From Pseudomonadota bacterium (GTDB lineage Bacteria; Desulfobacterota; Binatia; Binatales; Binataceae): a DNA stretch of 64,000 nucleotides. The notes beneath the pieces are model-generated. The model was not told the origin of the DNA and searched no databases. It was given only the letters and a program-made list of their open reading frames with translations. Location: contig JAJPJA010000085.1 in NCBI GenBank assembly GCA_021324455.1, positions 21,771 through 85,770 on the forward strand, read 5' to 3'. Positions 17,465 through 25,808 of the stretch are shown piece by piece. Position numbers and translations under genes: made by a program. Position 1 is the first letter of the stretch. Each line of letters begins with the position of its first letter.

Positions 17465-18250
17465 ATGGCGTCGGTCCTGGATCGGATCTTTGCCGCCAAG
17501 CGCGTTGAGCTGGAGGGACGCAAGCGCGAGCTTGGGCTGGAAGAAATCAGGGCGATGGCCGCGGGCGCCGCGCCGCCGCGCGATTTTATCGGCGCGCTGA
17601 AAAACCGCCGCCCCGCCATTATTGCGGAGATCAAACGCGCCTCGCCCAGCAAGGGCGATATCCTGCCCGACCTCGACCCCGCCCAGGTCGCCGCAACTTA
17701 CGCCGCCGCCGGCGCCGCGGCGGTTTCCGTGCTTACCGACGCGCATTTCAAGGGCGCGCTTCACGACCTGCGCCGGGTGCGCGCATCCGTCGATCTGCCC
17801 CTGCTGCGCAAGGATTTTATCTTCGACTCCTACCAGGTTTACGAAGCGCGCGCCGCCGGCGCCGATTGTATTCTGCTTATCCTCGCGATGCTGGAGCAGG
17901 CGCAGGCGGGTTTGCTGGCCGGCCTGGCGATGGAACTGGGCATGGCGGCGCTGGTCGAAGTACATGATCGGCCGCAGCTTCAGCGCGCGCGGCAAATCGG
18001 CGCGCGGCTTATCGGGATCAACAACCGCGACCTGCACACCTTCAGGACCGATATCGCCGTCACCGAAGATCTCATGGCCGGTTACCGCGGCGACGCTCTG
18101 GTGGTGTCCGAAAGCGGAATTGAAACCCCGGACGACATAAGGCGCCTGTACAAGGCGGGTGCGCGCGCCTTCCTGATCGGCGAAAGCCTGCTGCGCGGCG
18201 GCGACCCCGCGCGCCGGCTGACCGCGCTGACCGCCGCATGGGAGCGCTGA
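17465..18250 (+). CDS. trpC: Indole-3-glycerol-phosphate synthase
   Basis: TrpC closes the indole ring. The 261-residue TIM barrel includes AEIKRASPSKGDI (catalytic Lys), VSVLTDAHFKGALHDL, LLRKDFIFDSYQVYEARAAGADCILLI, GINNRDLHTF and VVSESGIETPDDI, each matching a known catalytic strand. It is a single-function protein; trpF is a separate gene further down. It starts directly after the trpD stop (TAG then ATG). A 72-base gap to trpF is the largest inside the operon. Confidence 0.97.
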   Translation: MASVLDRIFAAKRVELEGRKRELGLEEIRAMAAGAAPPRDFIGALKNRRPAIIAEIKRASPSKGDILPDLDPAQVAATYAAAGAAAVSVLTDAHFKGALHDLRRVRASVDLPLLRKDFIFDSYQVYEARAAGADCILLILAMLEQAQAGLLAGLAMELGMAALVEVHDRPQLQRARQIGARLIGINNRDLHTFRTDIAVTEDLMAGYRGDALVVSESGIETPDDIRRLYKAGARAFLIGESLLRGGDPARRLTALTAAWER

Positions 18251-18322
18251 CGCGGACGATCATGCCGTCTGAGATCGGAACCCCGAAGCGAACCGGCGGT
18301 GCTTTGCGCTCGGAGGGCGGCG

Positions 18323-18934
18323 TTGATTAGGGTCAAAATCTGCGGCGTCACGCGGCCTGACGACGCGCTTGCCGCCTGCGAGTTCGGCGCCGACGTGATC
18401 GGACTGAACTTTTACGGCGCCAGCCCGCGATTCGTCCGCTTCGAGCAGGCGCGCGCCATCCGCGAAGCGGTCGGCGCGCGCGCCCGGGTGGCCGGGGTCT
18501 TCGTCAAACCGGCGCGCCAATTCGTGTCCGCGATGCTCATCGGGCTGGCCCTCGACATGGTGCAAATTCACGGCGCCGAAAGCGAAGACCTGCTGGGCGG
18601 ATGGGCGGTGCCGTCGATTCGCCCGCTCAGCCTGCGGCCCGGACAGTTGCCCCGCGAGCTGACGCCCGTGCAGGAAAGTGATCTGATCCTGATCGACAGC
18701 TACGATCCGCGGCTTTACGGCGGCACCGGCCGCACCATTCCAATCGATCATCTGCGCCGGCTCGATCTGCGGCGCTGCTTCGTGGCGGGCGGGCTGACGC
18801 CGGACAACGTGGCAGCCGTCGCCGCACTGCGTCCTTACGGGGTGGACGTTGCCGGCGGAGTTGAATCGGCGCCCGGAGTCAAAGACCACGCCAAACTCAG
18901 GAGCTTTATCGAGAATGCAAAATCTGCCGGATAG
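18323..18934 (+). CDS. trpF: Phosphoribosylanthranilate isomerase
   Basis: TrpF performs the Amadori rearrangement of PRA to CdRP. The start is probably TTG 18323 (family opening M-R-VKICG-T; here [14 protein letters not shown]), with GGAGGG a few bases before it. The frame is also open back to GTG 18299. Catalytic Cys is in KICGVTR and the Asp in LLIDSYDP-type segment [20 protein letters not shown]. The phosphate loop is [11 protein letters not shown] and the last strand [17 protein letters not shown]. Length is 203 residues. Its last 20 bases overlap the trpB start in another frame. Confidence 0.94.
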   Translation: MIRVKICGVTRPDDALAACEFGADVIGLNFYGASPRFVRFEQARAIREAVGARARVAGVFVKPARQFVSAMLIGLALDMVQIHGAESEDLLGGWAVPSIRPLSLRPGQLPRELTPVQESDLILIDSYDPRLYGGTGRTIPIDHLRRLDLRRCFVAGGLTPDNVAAVAALRPYGVDVAGGVESAPGVKDHAKLRSFIENAKSAG

Positions 18935-20108
18935 ACACGGCCGTTTCGGCGAATACGGCGGCCGCTGGGTGGCGGAAACGCTGATGCCCGCGCTGCTCGA
19001 ACTGGAGCAGGCCTACAAACAGGCGCGGCGCGATCCGCAATTCCGCGCCGAACTGGAGCGGCTGTCGCGCGAATACGTCGGCCGTCCCACGCCGCTCTAC
19101 CATGCCGCCAACCTCAGTGCCCGCCTCAAAGGCGCAAAAATATACCTGAAGCGCGAGGACCTGTGCCATACCGGCGCGCACAAGGTGAACAACACGCTGG
19201 GACAGGCCCTGCTCGCGGTCCGCATGAACAAAAGCCGCATCACGGCCGAGACCGGCGCCGGACAGCATGGCGTGGCCACCGCCACGATGGCGGCGCGCTT
19301 TGAGCGCGAATGCGAAGTGTTCATGGGTTCGCTCGACGTCGAGCGCCAGTCGCTCAACGTCTTCCGCATGAAGCTGCTGGGCGCCAAAGTGCGCCCCGTG
19401 GACGCCGGTAGCCGCAGCCTCAAGGACGCGCTGAATGAAGCATTGCGCGACTGGATCACCAACGTCAGGACCACCTATTACCTGATCGGCACCGCCGCCG
19501 GCCCCCATCCCTATCCCATGATCGTGCGCGACTTCCAGGCCGTAATCGGCCGCGAAGCGCGACGCCAGATCATGCGCCATGAAGGGCGGCTGCCCGACGC
19601 GCTGATCGCCTGCGTCAACGGCGGCTCCAACGCAATCGGACTGTTCTACCCGTTCATCAAGGACAGCGGCGTGAAAATGATCGGCGTGGAGGCCGCGGGG
19701 TTGGGGCTCAACGGCCCTTCTCACGCCGCCACACTCACCGCAGGCAGCGTCGGCGTGCTGCACGGCAACCGCACCTACCTGCTGCAGGACGAGATGGGTC
19801 AGATTCGCGAGACTCATTCGATTGCGGCGGGCCTGGACTATCCCGGCGTCGGACCCGAACATGCCTGGCTCAAGGACACCGGACGCGCCGCCTACGTCAC
19901 CGCCACCGACGCCGACGCGCTCGAAGCGTTGAAGCTGCTGTCGGAGACGGAGGGCATCATTCCCGCGCTGGAGAGCGCGCATGCGGTGGCGCATGCGGTC
20001 AGACTGGCGCCGTCGATGCCGCGGGATTCGATCATGATCGTCAACCTTTCCGGCCGCGGCGATAAGGATATGCAAAGCGTCGCCAAGGCGCTGGGCGTGA
20101 GCTTGTAG
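18915..20108 (+). CDS. trpB: Tryptophan synthase beta chain
   Basis: TrpB condenses indole with serine using PLP. The 397-residue product has the PLP lysine in [28 protein letters not shown], the phosphate cup [10 protein letters not shown], and [14 protein letters not shown], all hallmark motifs of TrpB1. ATG 18915 follows AGGAGC inside the 3' end of trpF; longer in-frame starts would overlap trpF further. Coupled expression with trpA fits the alpha2-beta2 complex. Confidence 0.97.
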   Translation: MQNLPDRHGRFGEYGGRWVAETLMPALLELEQAYKQARRDPQFRAELERLSREYVGRPTPLYHAANLSARLKGAKIYLKREDLCHTGAHKVNNTLGQALLAVRMNKSRITAETGAGQHGVATATMAARFERECEVFMGSLDVERQSLNVFRMKLLGAKVRPVDAGSRSLKDALNEALRDWITNVRTTYYLIGTAAGPHPYPMIVRDFQAVIGREARRQIMRHEGRLPDALIACVNGGSNAIGLFYPFIKDSGVKMIGVEAAGLGLNGPSHAATLTAGSVGVLHGNRTYLLQDEMGQIRETHSIAAGLDYPGVGPEHAWLKDTGRAAYVTATDADALEALKLLSETEGIIPALESAHAVAHAVRLAPSMPRDSIMIVNLSGRGDKDMQSVAKALGVSL

Positions 20109-20123
20109 GTGGAGGAGCCGGCG

Positions 20124-20963
20124 ATGGCGACACAGGGACGGATTGAGCGGAAATTCCAGGAGTTGCGCGCGCGCGGCGAGGCGGCGCTGATCCCGTTTAT
20201 CGTGGCCGGAGACCCCGACCTCCGCCATAGCGCGATGCTGGTCACCGAGATGGAGGCGCGCGGCGCGGACCTGATCGAACTGGGCGTGCCGTTTTCCGAT
20301 CCGATGGCGGACGGGCCGGCCAATCAGCGGGCGTTGGCGCGCGGGCTGGCCGCCGGCGCGTCGCTTTCGGCGATTCTCGGCATGGTCGGCGAACTGCGCC
20401 AACAGACCGAGATTCCGATCATCCTGTTCGGTTACTTCAATCCCTATTTCCGCTACGGATGCGATCGGCTGTGCGCCGACGCCGCGCAGGCCGGCGTGGA
20501 CGGGCTGCTGGTCGTGGACATGCCGCCGGAGGAGAGCGCGGAGCTGGCCCAACCGGCGCGCGCCGCGGGTATTGACCTGATTTACCTGCTCGCTCCCACC
20601 ACGCCCCCTGAACGCAGCCGCGCGATTGCCAACTCCGCCAGCGGCTTTCTCTACTATGTGTCGGTGACCGGCGTGACCGGCGCCCGCGCCCAGGTCGGCG
20701 CCGACGTCGAGCATCATGTGCGCGAACTATCCGCGATTACCACGCTGCCCATTGGCGTCGGATTCGGAATTTCGACTCCTGAGCAAGCGGCCCAGGTCGC
20801 CGTGTACGCCGACGCCGTCGTGGTCGGCAGCGCGCTGTCGCTGCTGATCGAAACCCATGGCGGGAGCGATCGGTTGCTGCCCGCGGTGGGCGCACTGGTG
20901 GGCGCGATGAAACAGGCGATGCGCGCCGCCCGCCGCGGCCAGCCGCAGGCCGCCTCGGCGTGA
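20124..20963 (+). CDS. trpA: Tryptophan synthase alpha chain
   Basis: TrpA cleaves indole-3-glycerol phosphate and channels indole to TrpB. The 279-residue barrel has the catalytic Glu in DLIELGVPFSDPMADGP (family ELGVPFSDP) and the Asp in VDGLLVVDMPPEE. The mobile loop region is YLLAPTTPPERSRAIANSASGFLYYVSVTGVTGAR, and the phosphate site is GVGFGISTPEQA. GGAGGAG lies just before ATG 20124. It is the last gene of the operon; a converging VOC gene begins 60 bases later, and I see no T-run terminator in between. Confidence 0.97.
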   Translation: MATQGRIERKFQELRARGEAALIPFIVAGDPDLRHSAMLVTEMEARGADLIELGVPFSDPMADGPANQRALARGLAAGASLSAILGMVGELRQQTEIPIILFGYFNPYFRYGCDRLCADAAQAGVDGLLVVDMPPEESAELAQPARAAGIDLIYLLAPTTPPERSRAIANSASGFLYYVSVTGVTGARAQVGADVEHHVRELSAITTLPIGVGFGISTPEQAAQVAVYADAVVVGSALSLLIETHGGSDRLLPAVGALVGAMKQAMRAARRGQPQAASA

Positions 20964-21022
20964 GCCGCTCCGATCCCCTCCCTCACGAGGAGATGGTGCG
21001 GGAAGGGACCGGAAAGATTGCC

Positions 21023-21475
21023 TCAGCTCCTGGGAAATTCGATCAGCTCCAGAATCTGGCCGTCCGGATCCTTGAAGCACACGAATCTGGTCGTGCCGCC
21101 GCCCATCTTCATCGTCTGCACGCCGGACAAAAACTCCACTCCCTGCGCCTTGATCCGTTCGTATTCCTGGTCGATATCCTTGACGTGAAAGCATACGCGC
21201 GCCACGCCCGTATGCCACAGATGCGGATAGGGTTCGCCTTCGGTTTTGGGCTGCTTCCATTCGATCAAATCGATACGCGTGGCGCGCGGATCGTCTCCCA
21301 GGATCAGGAGCGCCGCCTTGCCCCGGTTGTTGGGAATCCTCAGTCCTTCCTCGAACGCCTGGTTGCCGCCCTCGCCGACATTGAAGGCTACCTTGAACCC
21401 GAGCATCTGGTAGAAAGCGAGCGAGCGGTCGAAATCCTTGCAGTTGATGTTGACGTGAAAAATCGACTTGATCAT
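21023..21475 (-). CDS. VOC-family (glyoxalase/dioxygenase-like) protein
   Basis: A 150-residue vicinal-oxygen-chelate protein. First module: IFHVNINCKDFDRSLAFYQMLGFKV. Second: LWHTGVARVCFHVKDIDQEYERIKAQGVEFLSG, ending CFKDPDGQILELIEFP, where the Glu of ILELIE is a typical metal ligand. His ligands HVN and CFHV are also present. Such proteins include lyases, dioxygenases and resistance proteins; the substrate is unknown. I use ATG 21475, preceded by AGAGGAAAG, rather than 21589. It converges on trpA. Confidence 0.85.
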   Translation of the reverse strand: MIKSIFHVNINCKDFDRSLAFYQMLGFKVAFNVGEGGNQAFEEGLRIPNNRGKAALLILGDDPRATRIDLIEWKQPKTEGEPYPHLWHTGVARVCFHVKDIDQEYERIKAQGVEFLSGVQTMKMGGGTTRFVCFKDPDGQILELIEFPRS

Positions 21476-21625
21476 GACTGCTTTCCTCTTGCGCCGCCGG
21501 ACGCGGACGCTTCCACCATAGCGCCGCCGGATTCGGGTTGGAAACGCAACTGGCCCAAGCCTCCCGCGATGCGATAAGTTAAGCGTCAAAGCGGGCGGCG
21601 CTCACGTGTCAGGGAGGATCCGCGG

Positions 21626-22348
21626 ATGCCGATCTTTAAACATGCCGATGTGAGGCTTAACTACGAGGAATATGGTTCGGGCTTTCCGCTTCTGCTGATG
21701 GCGCCGGGCGGGATGCGCTCTCAGATCGACTTCTGGCATCGCAGTCCCTTCGATCCGACGGTGGAACTGGCGGGGAGTTTCCGGGTGATTGCGATGGACC
21801 AGCGCAACGCCGGTCAATCGCACGCGCCCATTCGCGCCGGCGACGGATGGCATACCTACGCCGCCGACCAGCTGGCCCTGCTCGATCATTTGGGCATCCG
21901 CCAATGCCATATCATGGGAGGATGTATCGGCTCGTCGTACTGCCTGGGATTGATCAAAGCCGCGCCCGACCGTATTGCGGCCGCGGTGCTGCAGAATCCC
22001 ATTGGGCTTGGACCCGACGGTATCGCTCGCTTTCACAACATGTTTGAGGACTGGGCGGCGGAGGTGCGGCGCAGCCGGCCCGAGGCAGACGAAGCGGCAC
22101 TGACGGCGTTGCGCAACAACATGTTCTCCGGGGACTTCGTCTTTTCGGTTACGCGCGACTTTGTCCGATCCTGCCTGACCCCGATGCTCATTCTGGCGGG
22201 CAGCGACCCGTTTCATCCCACCGAGGTGTCGCTCGAGCTGGCGCGGCTGGCGCCCAACTCGGAGCTTATAATGGAGTGGAAGACGCCCGACGCGGTCGGC
22301 GCGGCGGTCCAGCGCGTGCGCGCCTACCTTGAGGATCGTGTGCCATAG
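21626..22348 (+). CDS. Alpha/beta hydrolase-fold protein with Cys at nucleophile position
   Basis: The 240-residue protein follows the alpha/beta-hydrolase plan: LLLMAPGGMRSQIDFW oxyanion strand, VIAMDQRNAGQSHAP, then the nucleophile elbow HIMGGCIGSSYCLG. The usual Ser of G-x-S-x-G is Cys100. The acid strand is LILAGSDPFHPTEV. No late G-x-G-H motif is visible: the C terminus (MEWKTPDAVGAAVQRVRAYLE) has no His, so the classic triad looks incomplete. It may use a Cys nucleophile, as dienelactone hydrolase does, or be a non-hydrolytic member. It is followed by an OsmC gene 26 bases later, probably in one transcript. Confidence 0.8.
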   Translation: MPIFKHADVRLNYEEYGSGFPLLLMAPGGMRSQIDFWHRSPFDPTVELAGSFRVIAMDQRNAGQSHAPIRAGDGWHTYAADQLALLDHLGIRQCHIMGGCIGSSYCLGLIKAAPDRIAAAVLQNPIGLGPDGIARFHNMFEDWAAEVRRSRPEADEAALTALRNNMFSGDFVFSVTRDFVRSCLTPMLILAGSDPFHPTEVSLELARLAPNSELIMEWKTPDAVGAAVQRVRAYLEDRVP

Positions 22349-22374
22349 CGATCGGGCGCCATTGGGAGGCATTT

Positions 22375-22809
22375 ATGAAACCATTGCCGCATCGATATGA
22401 AACCCGTCTGGCCGGCGGTCCGGACGGTTATGCGACCTCGTCGGCCCAGGGGCTGCCGGAATTGCGCTGCGCGGCCCCGCTCGATTTCGACGGCCCGGGC
22501 GACGCCTGGAGCCCGGAGCATCTGCTGCTCGCCGCGGTGGCCGGATGTTTTCTTTTCACCCTGCGATCGGTTGCCCGGCTGTCGAAGTTTCAATTCGCGG
22601 CGCTGGACTTATCCGCGCTCGGCGTGCTGGATCGAAAGGACGGTGCGATGCGGTTTACGGAGATCACGCTGCGTCCCAAACTGACGGTGGCCAAAGGCAC
22701 CGATCGCGCGCTGGCGATCCGAATCATGGAGAAGGCGGAAAAGGCCTGCCTGGTTTCGGCGTCGCTGTCCACGCCGGTGCATCTGCAGGCCGAGGTGATC
22801 GAAGCCTGA
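22375..22809 (+). CDS. OsmC-family peroxiredoxin-like protein
   Basis: A 144-residue OsmC/Ohr fold protein. The first conserved Cys lies in SPEHLLLAAVAGCFLFTLRSVAR, and the second in KAEKACLVSASLSTPVHLQAEV, the two-Cys arrangement used to reduce organic hydroperoxides. The N-terminal beta half reads YETRLAGGPDGYATSS. The family acts as dimers in the cytoplasm. It is probably cotranscribed with the upstream hydrolase-like gene, and converges with copD, with one base between the stop codons. Confidence 0.88.
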   Translation: MKPLPHRYETRLAGGPDGYATSSAQGLPELRCAAPLDFDGPGDAWSPEHLLLAAVAGCFLFTLRSVARLSKFQFAALDLSALGVLDRKDGAMRFTEITLRPKLTVAKGTDRALAIRIMEKAEKACLVSASLSTPVHLQAEVIEA

Positions 22810-22810
22810 A

Positions 22811-23713
22811 TCAATGCGAAGGCGGCGTATTCGCGAGCAGCACCGCCAGCGCCGCGACGGCCAGCATCGCGGCGCATTCGACCCGCACCGAGTTGATTAG
22901 CCGAGCGCGCATGGACGGGGCTTCCAGCCGCGGCAGAAGCTGGTAGCGATTGTAGCCGCCCAGCCCCGCCAGTAGGCCGAAAACGGTTACCTTGGCGACC
23001 AGCGTGCGGCCGTATGCGGAGTAGAGCAGATGGTCGAGGTTGAGGCCCAGCGCTCGATATGCCAAATAAAGCCCGCTCGTCACCAGCACCGCCACCGACC
23101 ATCCGGCCAGCCGCGACACTCGCCACGCGATTGCGTTTCCCGCCGCAGGTTCGACACCGCGCTGAGCGGAAGCTATCAACAGACCAAGCAAAGCCCCGCC
23201 CCACAATCCGGCGGCGGCCTGATGGATGAAGTAGCACAAGACGGCGGCAGGACCGAAATCGATGGCGTGGCTGACGAAGCTTCGCGCCGCCAGCATCCCC
23301 GCGGCTGCAAGCGCTATGGCCGCGGCGCGCCGGCGCGACGCGGGCGCAATCCATGCCGCCGCGGCAATCAGCACAAGGATTGGCGCCGCCGCGAGCCATA
23401 CGCTGCCAAAGCGGGTTCGCTCGATAACTTTCGGCAGCAGCGCAGCGCCGTCAATGAACCTGGTTCCGGCCATCGCAGCCGCCCCGCTTATCACGGTGAT
23501 CGGCGCCATGACCAGCGCCGTCAGTGAACTGGCGCGTACAATGATCCACAAGCGGCGAGCGGCAGGCAGCCATTCGACTTGCGCGGGCATAACCGCGGCG
23601 ATAAAAGCCGCGAGGCCAAAGACCATCAGCAGCGCCGTCAGCAGTACGAATTCGCACAGGGTCCGGGCGGTGAACGGATCGGCCCACCGCCCGGCATGAG
23701 CCATAAAGCCCAT
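22811..23713 (-). CDS. copD: CopD-family copper-resistance membrane protein
   Basis: A polytopic inner-membrane protein of 300 residues, with about eight hydrophobic segments, matching the CopD/YcnJ/PcoD domain. It includes RTRFGSVWLAAAPILVLI, HQAAAGLWGGALLGLL (the HxxAAxxWxGG element) and YGRTLVAKVTVFGLLAGLGGYNRYQLLPRL, the KxxLxxxxxxxGxxNR consensus of the family. CopD is thought to move copper from periplasmic CopC into the cytoplasm. It follows copC after 8 bases. The start could be ATG 23713 or ATG 23704; the longer frame up to 23794 overlaps copC. Confidence 0.88.
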   Translation of the reverse strand: MGFMAHAGRWADPFTARTLCEFVLLTALLMVFGLAAFIAAVMPAQVEWLPAARRLWIIVRASSLTALVMAPITVISGAAAMAGTRFIDGAALLPKVIERTRFGSVWLAAAPILVLIAAAAWIAPASRRRAAAIALAAAGMLAARSFVSHAIDFGPAAVLCYFIHQAAAGLWGGALLGLLIASAQRGVEPAAGNAIAWRVSRLAGWSVAVLVTSGLYLAYRALGLNLDHLLYSAYGRTLVAKVTVFGLLAGLGGYNRYQLLPRLEAPSMRARLINSVRVECAAMLAVAALAVLLANTPPSH

Positions 23714-23721
23714 CGCGCCGG

Positions 23722-24096
23722 TCAGCCGCTCTTGCCGACCGTAAAGGTGTAGGAGCCCTGGGTGCGATGAGTATCGGCGCCCACCACCGCCCACTTCACC
23801 GTGTAGTCGCCGGGTTTGAGCGGCGCCAGTTTGACCGACAGCGTGGCGCCGTCGGATCCGTAAAGCGGCTGTCCCACCGCCCGGTTGGCGCCGCTTGAGT
23901 CCAGCACTTCCAGTTTTGCGAACAGCTTTTCAATCGGCGCGTCAAACTTGATCGTTACTTGCGGCGGCGCCGCGTTCAGAGTTTCCCCGGCGGAGGGTAT
24001 TTCCTGTTCAGGAAAAGAATGCGCCAAAACCGCCCCCGCCAAGCTCAGCAGCAGCACGGCGATACACGCCGGCACAAGCGTCATGGTCGTTGTCAT
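23722..24096 (-). CDS. copC: CopC-domain periplasmic copper-binding protein
   Basis: A 124-residue exported protein with a signal peptide (LVPACIAVLLLSLAGAVLA) cut before HSFPEQ. That leaves an N-terminal His, as needed for the His-brace Cu(II) site of CopC. Family blocks follow: SFPEQEIPSAGETLNAAPPQVTIKFDAPIE, VKLAPLKPGDYTVKWAVVGADTHRTQGSYTFTV, in which D and H of ADTHRTQG complete the site. The ATG overlaps the stop of the upstream outer-membrane gene (ATGA). The trio OMP-copC-copD is a compact copper operon. Confidence 0.93.
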   Translation of the reverse strand: MTTTMTLVPACIAVLLLSLAGAVLAHSFPEQEIPSAGETLNAAPPQVTIKFDAPIEKLFAKLEVLDSSGANRAVGQPLYGSDGATLSVKLAPLKPGDYTVKWAVVGADTHRTQGSYTFTVGKSG

Positions 24097-25019
24097 CCCG
24101 GAAATCCTCGGTTGATGGTCCAGTTGCCCGGTTTGGAAAAGATCGAATCGTAAAAGATATCCAACAGTCCCAGGATTGCGGCGTGAGTATTGGGACCGCT
24201 CGCATTGTTCAGCGCCAGTTGAGTGCCCAAAGCGAGCTCGAAGTGATAACTCACGTACGCAACCCCCGGTGTTGCCGTCAGGTTGGGAAAAGTCCCGCCC
24301 GACGGACCGGAGATTAACTGGTCGTAGTTGATTTCATTGAACACAAACATGTTGCGCAGCGGCCACTTCAATCCGATATCCCGGACGTTGTTGCTCAGGT
24401 ACGGCAGCGAATATTCCACAACGGCGTCGGCGAACATCCGATGGCTGGTGTGGCCGCCCAGCGCGGGTACGTAGCCGAAGTCGCTCTGGATGCCGAATGG
24501 CCGCAAGTACTTCAAGACCGGTTTGTTGGGCAGATCGCCGAAGCCTTTCTCCCATAGAAAGAGCGGCCCCAGACTGGTATGGCTCTGCTCCTCGACCCCG
24601 GTATTGCCCGTGGGCAGTTGAAGCTGCGCTCCGATGGACATCAGGAATTCATGTTCCAGCGAGTAGTAGAACGCGTATTTGCCGAACAGGGTGAGGTCGT
24701 CGAAACCCTGCATCGACGCGCCCTCAAAGGGCGAGCTGTGGCTCCAGTTCGTTCCGCCCCCGATACTCAGCCGGGGCATGTAGTTGTTATCCAACCAGAG
24801 TACTTTTTCGAGCGAAAATCCGATGGAGTAGTTATCGGCCTCGCGGGTTTTCACCCATGACGGCTGCAGGATGTCGAGTTCGTTGGCAGGAGTCGGATCC
24901 TGGGTGATCAATGGTTCCAGAAAAATGTAGTCCCCCACTACACCGTGCGCCCGCGCATCGCCGGCGTGCAGGTGGATCGCCGGCACGGCGAGCGCCAACA
25001 TGAATAGAAGCTTTCTCAT
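24093..25019 (-). CDS. Predicted outer-membrane beta-barrel protein of copper operon
   Basis: A 308-residue exported protein. The signal peptide MRKLLFMLALAVPAIHLHA ends near GDARAHG. The mature part is rich in alternating aromatic strands (YSIGFSLEKVLWL, MPRLSIGGGTNWSHS, DDLTLFGKYAFYYS, FLMSIGAQLQLPTGNTG, FGIQSDFGYVPAL, VAYVSYHFELALGTQLALN), as in MetA-pathway or transporter-type barrels. It ends in RGFPG without a clear terminal Phe strand. I assign no exact function. Coupling to copC by ATGA suggests a role in copper passage or sensing in the outer envelope. AGGGGCG lies before ATG 25019. Confidence 0.75.
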   Translation of the reverse strand: MRKLLFMLALAVPAIHLHAGDARAHGVVGDYIFLEPLITQDPTPANELDILQPSWVKTREADNYSIGFSLEKVLWLDNNYMPRLSIGGGTNWSHSSPFEGASMQGFDDLTLFGKYAFYYSLEHEFLMSIGAQLQLPTGNTGVEEQSHTSLGPLFLWEKGFGDLPNKPVLKYLRPFGIQSDFGYVPALGGHTSHRMFADAVVEYSLPYLSNNVRDIGLKWPLRNMFVFNEINYDQLISGPSGGTFPNLTATPGVAYVSYHFELALGTQLALNNASGPNTHAAILGLLDIFYDSIFSKPGNWTINRGFPG

Positions 25020-25108
25020 AATCGCCCCTGAGGGCCCCGAAGAGGGCCAGCCTGAGAACGAGCCCATGCGAAGGCGCACGGCTCTGCGCAAGTGTCGCTT
25101 TGGCGTTC

Positions 25109-25450
25109 TCAGAGGTAAGGCTTTGGAGGAGGAGTGTCCGGGGACTCGGTCAGGCGCGGCGGAAACGGCGCCACATAATCCGGCGCGGCGCCGCTATCCC
25201 CCGGGATCCTTGCGCCGGTTTGCGCCGGAATCAACGGAGCCTCGCTGTGACCGGAATCGTACGAGGCTGCGCCTAATGGATGGCATATATCGAGGGTAAA
25301 GGCGGGCCTGGAGTCCGGGATCAACACGACGCCCGTCACCAGCGGCATTGCGCCGATCAGGATCGCGGCGATTAACGTCCAGGCCATAACCGGTGAGCCC
25401 GGTTTCCGGCTGAGCCGATATGTCGCGCCGCAATCCATACCCAGCAACAT
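25109..25450 (-). CDS. Small membrane-anchored hypothetical protein upstream of copper operon
   Basis: A 113-residue frame with one hydrophobic segment (VMAWTLIAAILIGAMPLVTGVVLI) followed by a Pro-rich, exported tail. The tail holds DICHPL and a SYDSGHSEAP segment, that is Cys and His residues that could bind metal. It is on the same strand, 89 bases before the barrel gene, so it may be the first gene of the copper operon. I recognise no family. The coding call rests on the signal-anchor pattern and operon context; the start could also be downstream of ATG 25450. Confidence 0.55.
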   Translation of the reverse strand: MLLGMDCGATYRLSRKPGSPVMAWTLIAAILIGAMPLVTGVVLIPDSRPAFTLDICHPLGAASYDSGHSEAPLIPAQTGARIPGDSGAAPDYVAPFPPRLTESPDTPPPKPYL

Positions 25451-25808
25451 CTATCCTGCGCGCCCCGGCGATTCAAGAAAAGCAGGACAAGCCGCCGCGG
25501 CGGCCGTCTTGCCCAAATTGAGCGGCAGGTCATCAGGTTTCCGCGGCAATACACGTCGGCAACGAAGAACGCCGTCGTCAAACCGGCGTGCTTCAAAAAC
25601 GGTGCCCCACGGCCCGCTCGCAGGCGGAAGCCGGAAGGTCGTCGCTCCCGAAATCGGGTTTCAAGCCGACAGGCGTCCGGCCGCCTGTCATCGACGCGGT
25701 TTTTCTGACAGTGGGGCGGGCGTCGCTGCCGGAACTGATGCTATTCAGTTAAGTTGCGCCAGCGGACTACAATGGGCTTGCGGCGAGGCCGGCACTGAAT
25801 TGAATTTA
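25451..25808. other. Divergent intergenic region before trmFO
   Basis: These 358 bases separate the copper-side gene from trmFO. They hold one hairpin (GACAGGCG 25668-25675 with 25682-25689, six-base loop) with a weak T-run (TTTTT) further downstream near 25700. A TACAAT near 25768 could be a -10 box for trmFO, with no convincing -35. The open frame running through the region in phase with trmFO lacks family support. I see nothing else. Confidence 0.4.

Noticed and set aside
20964..21022. Terminator between trpA and the VOC gene
   Set aside because: The 59-base gap has only short GC complementarity and no T-run in either direction.
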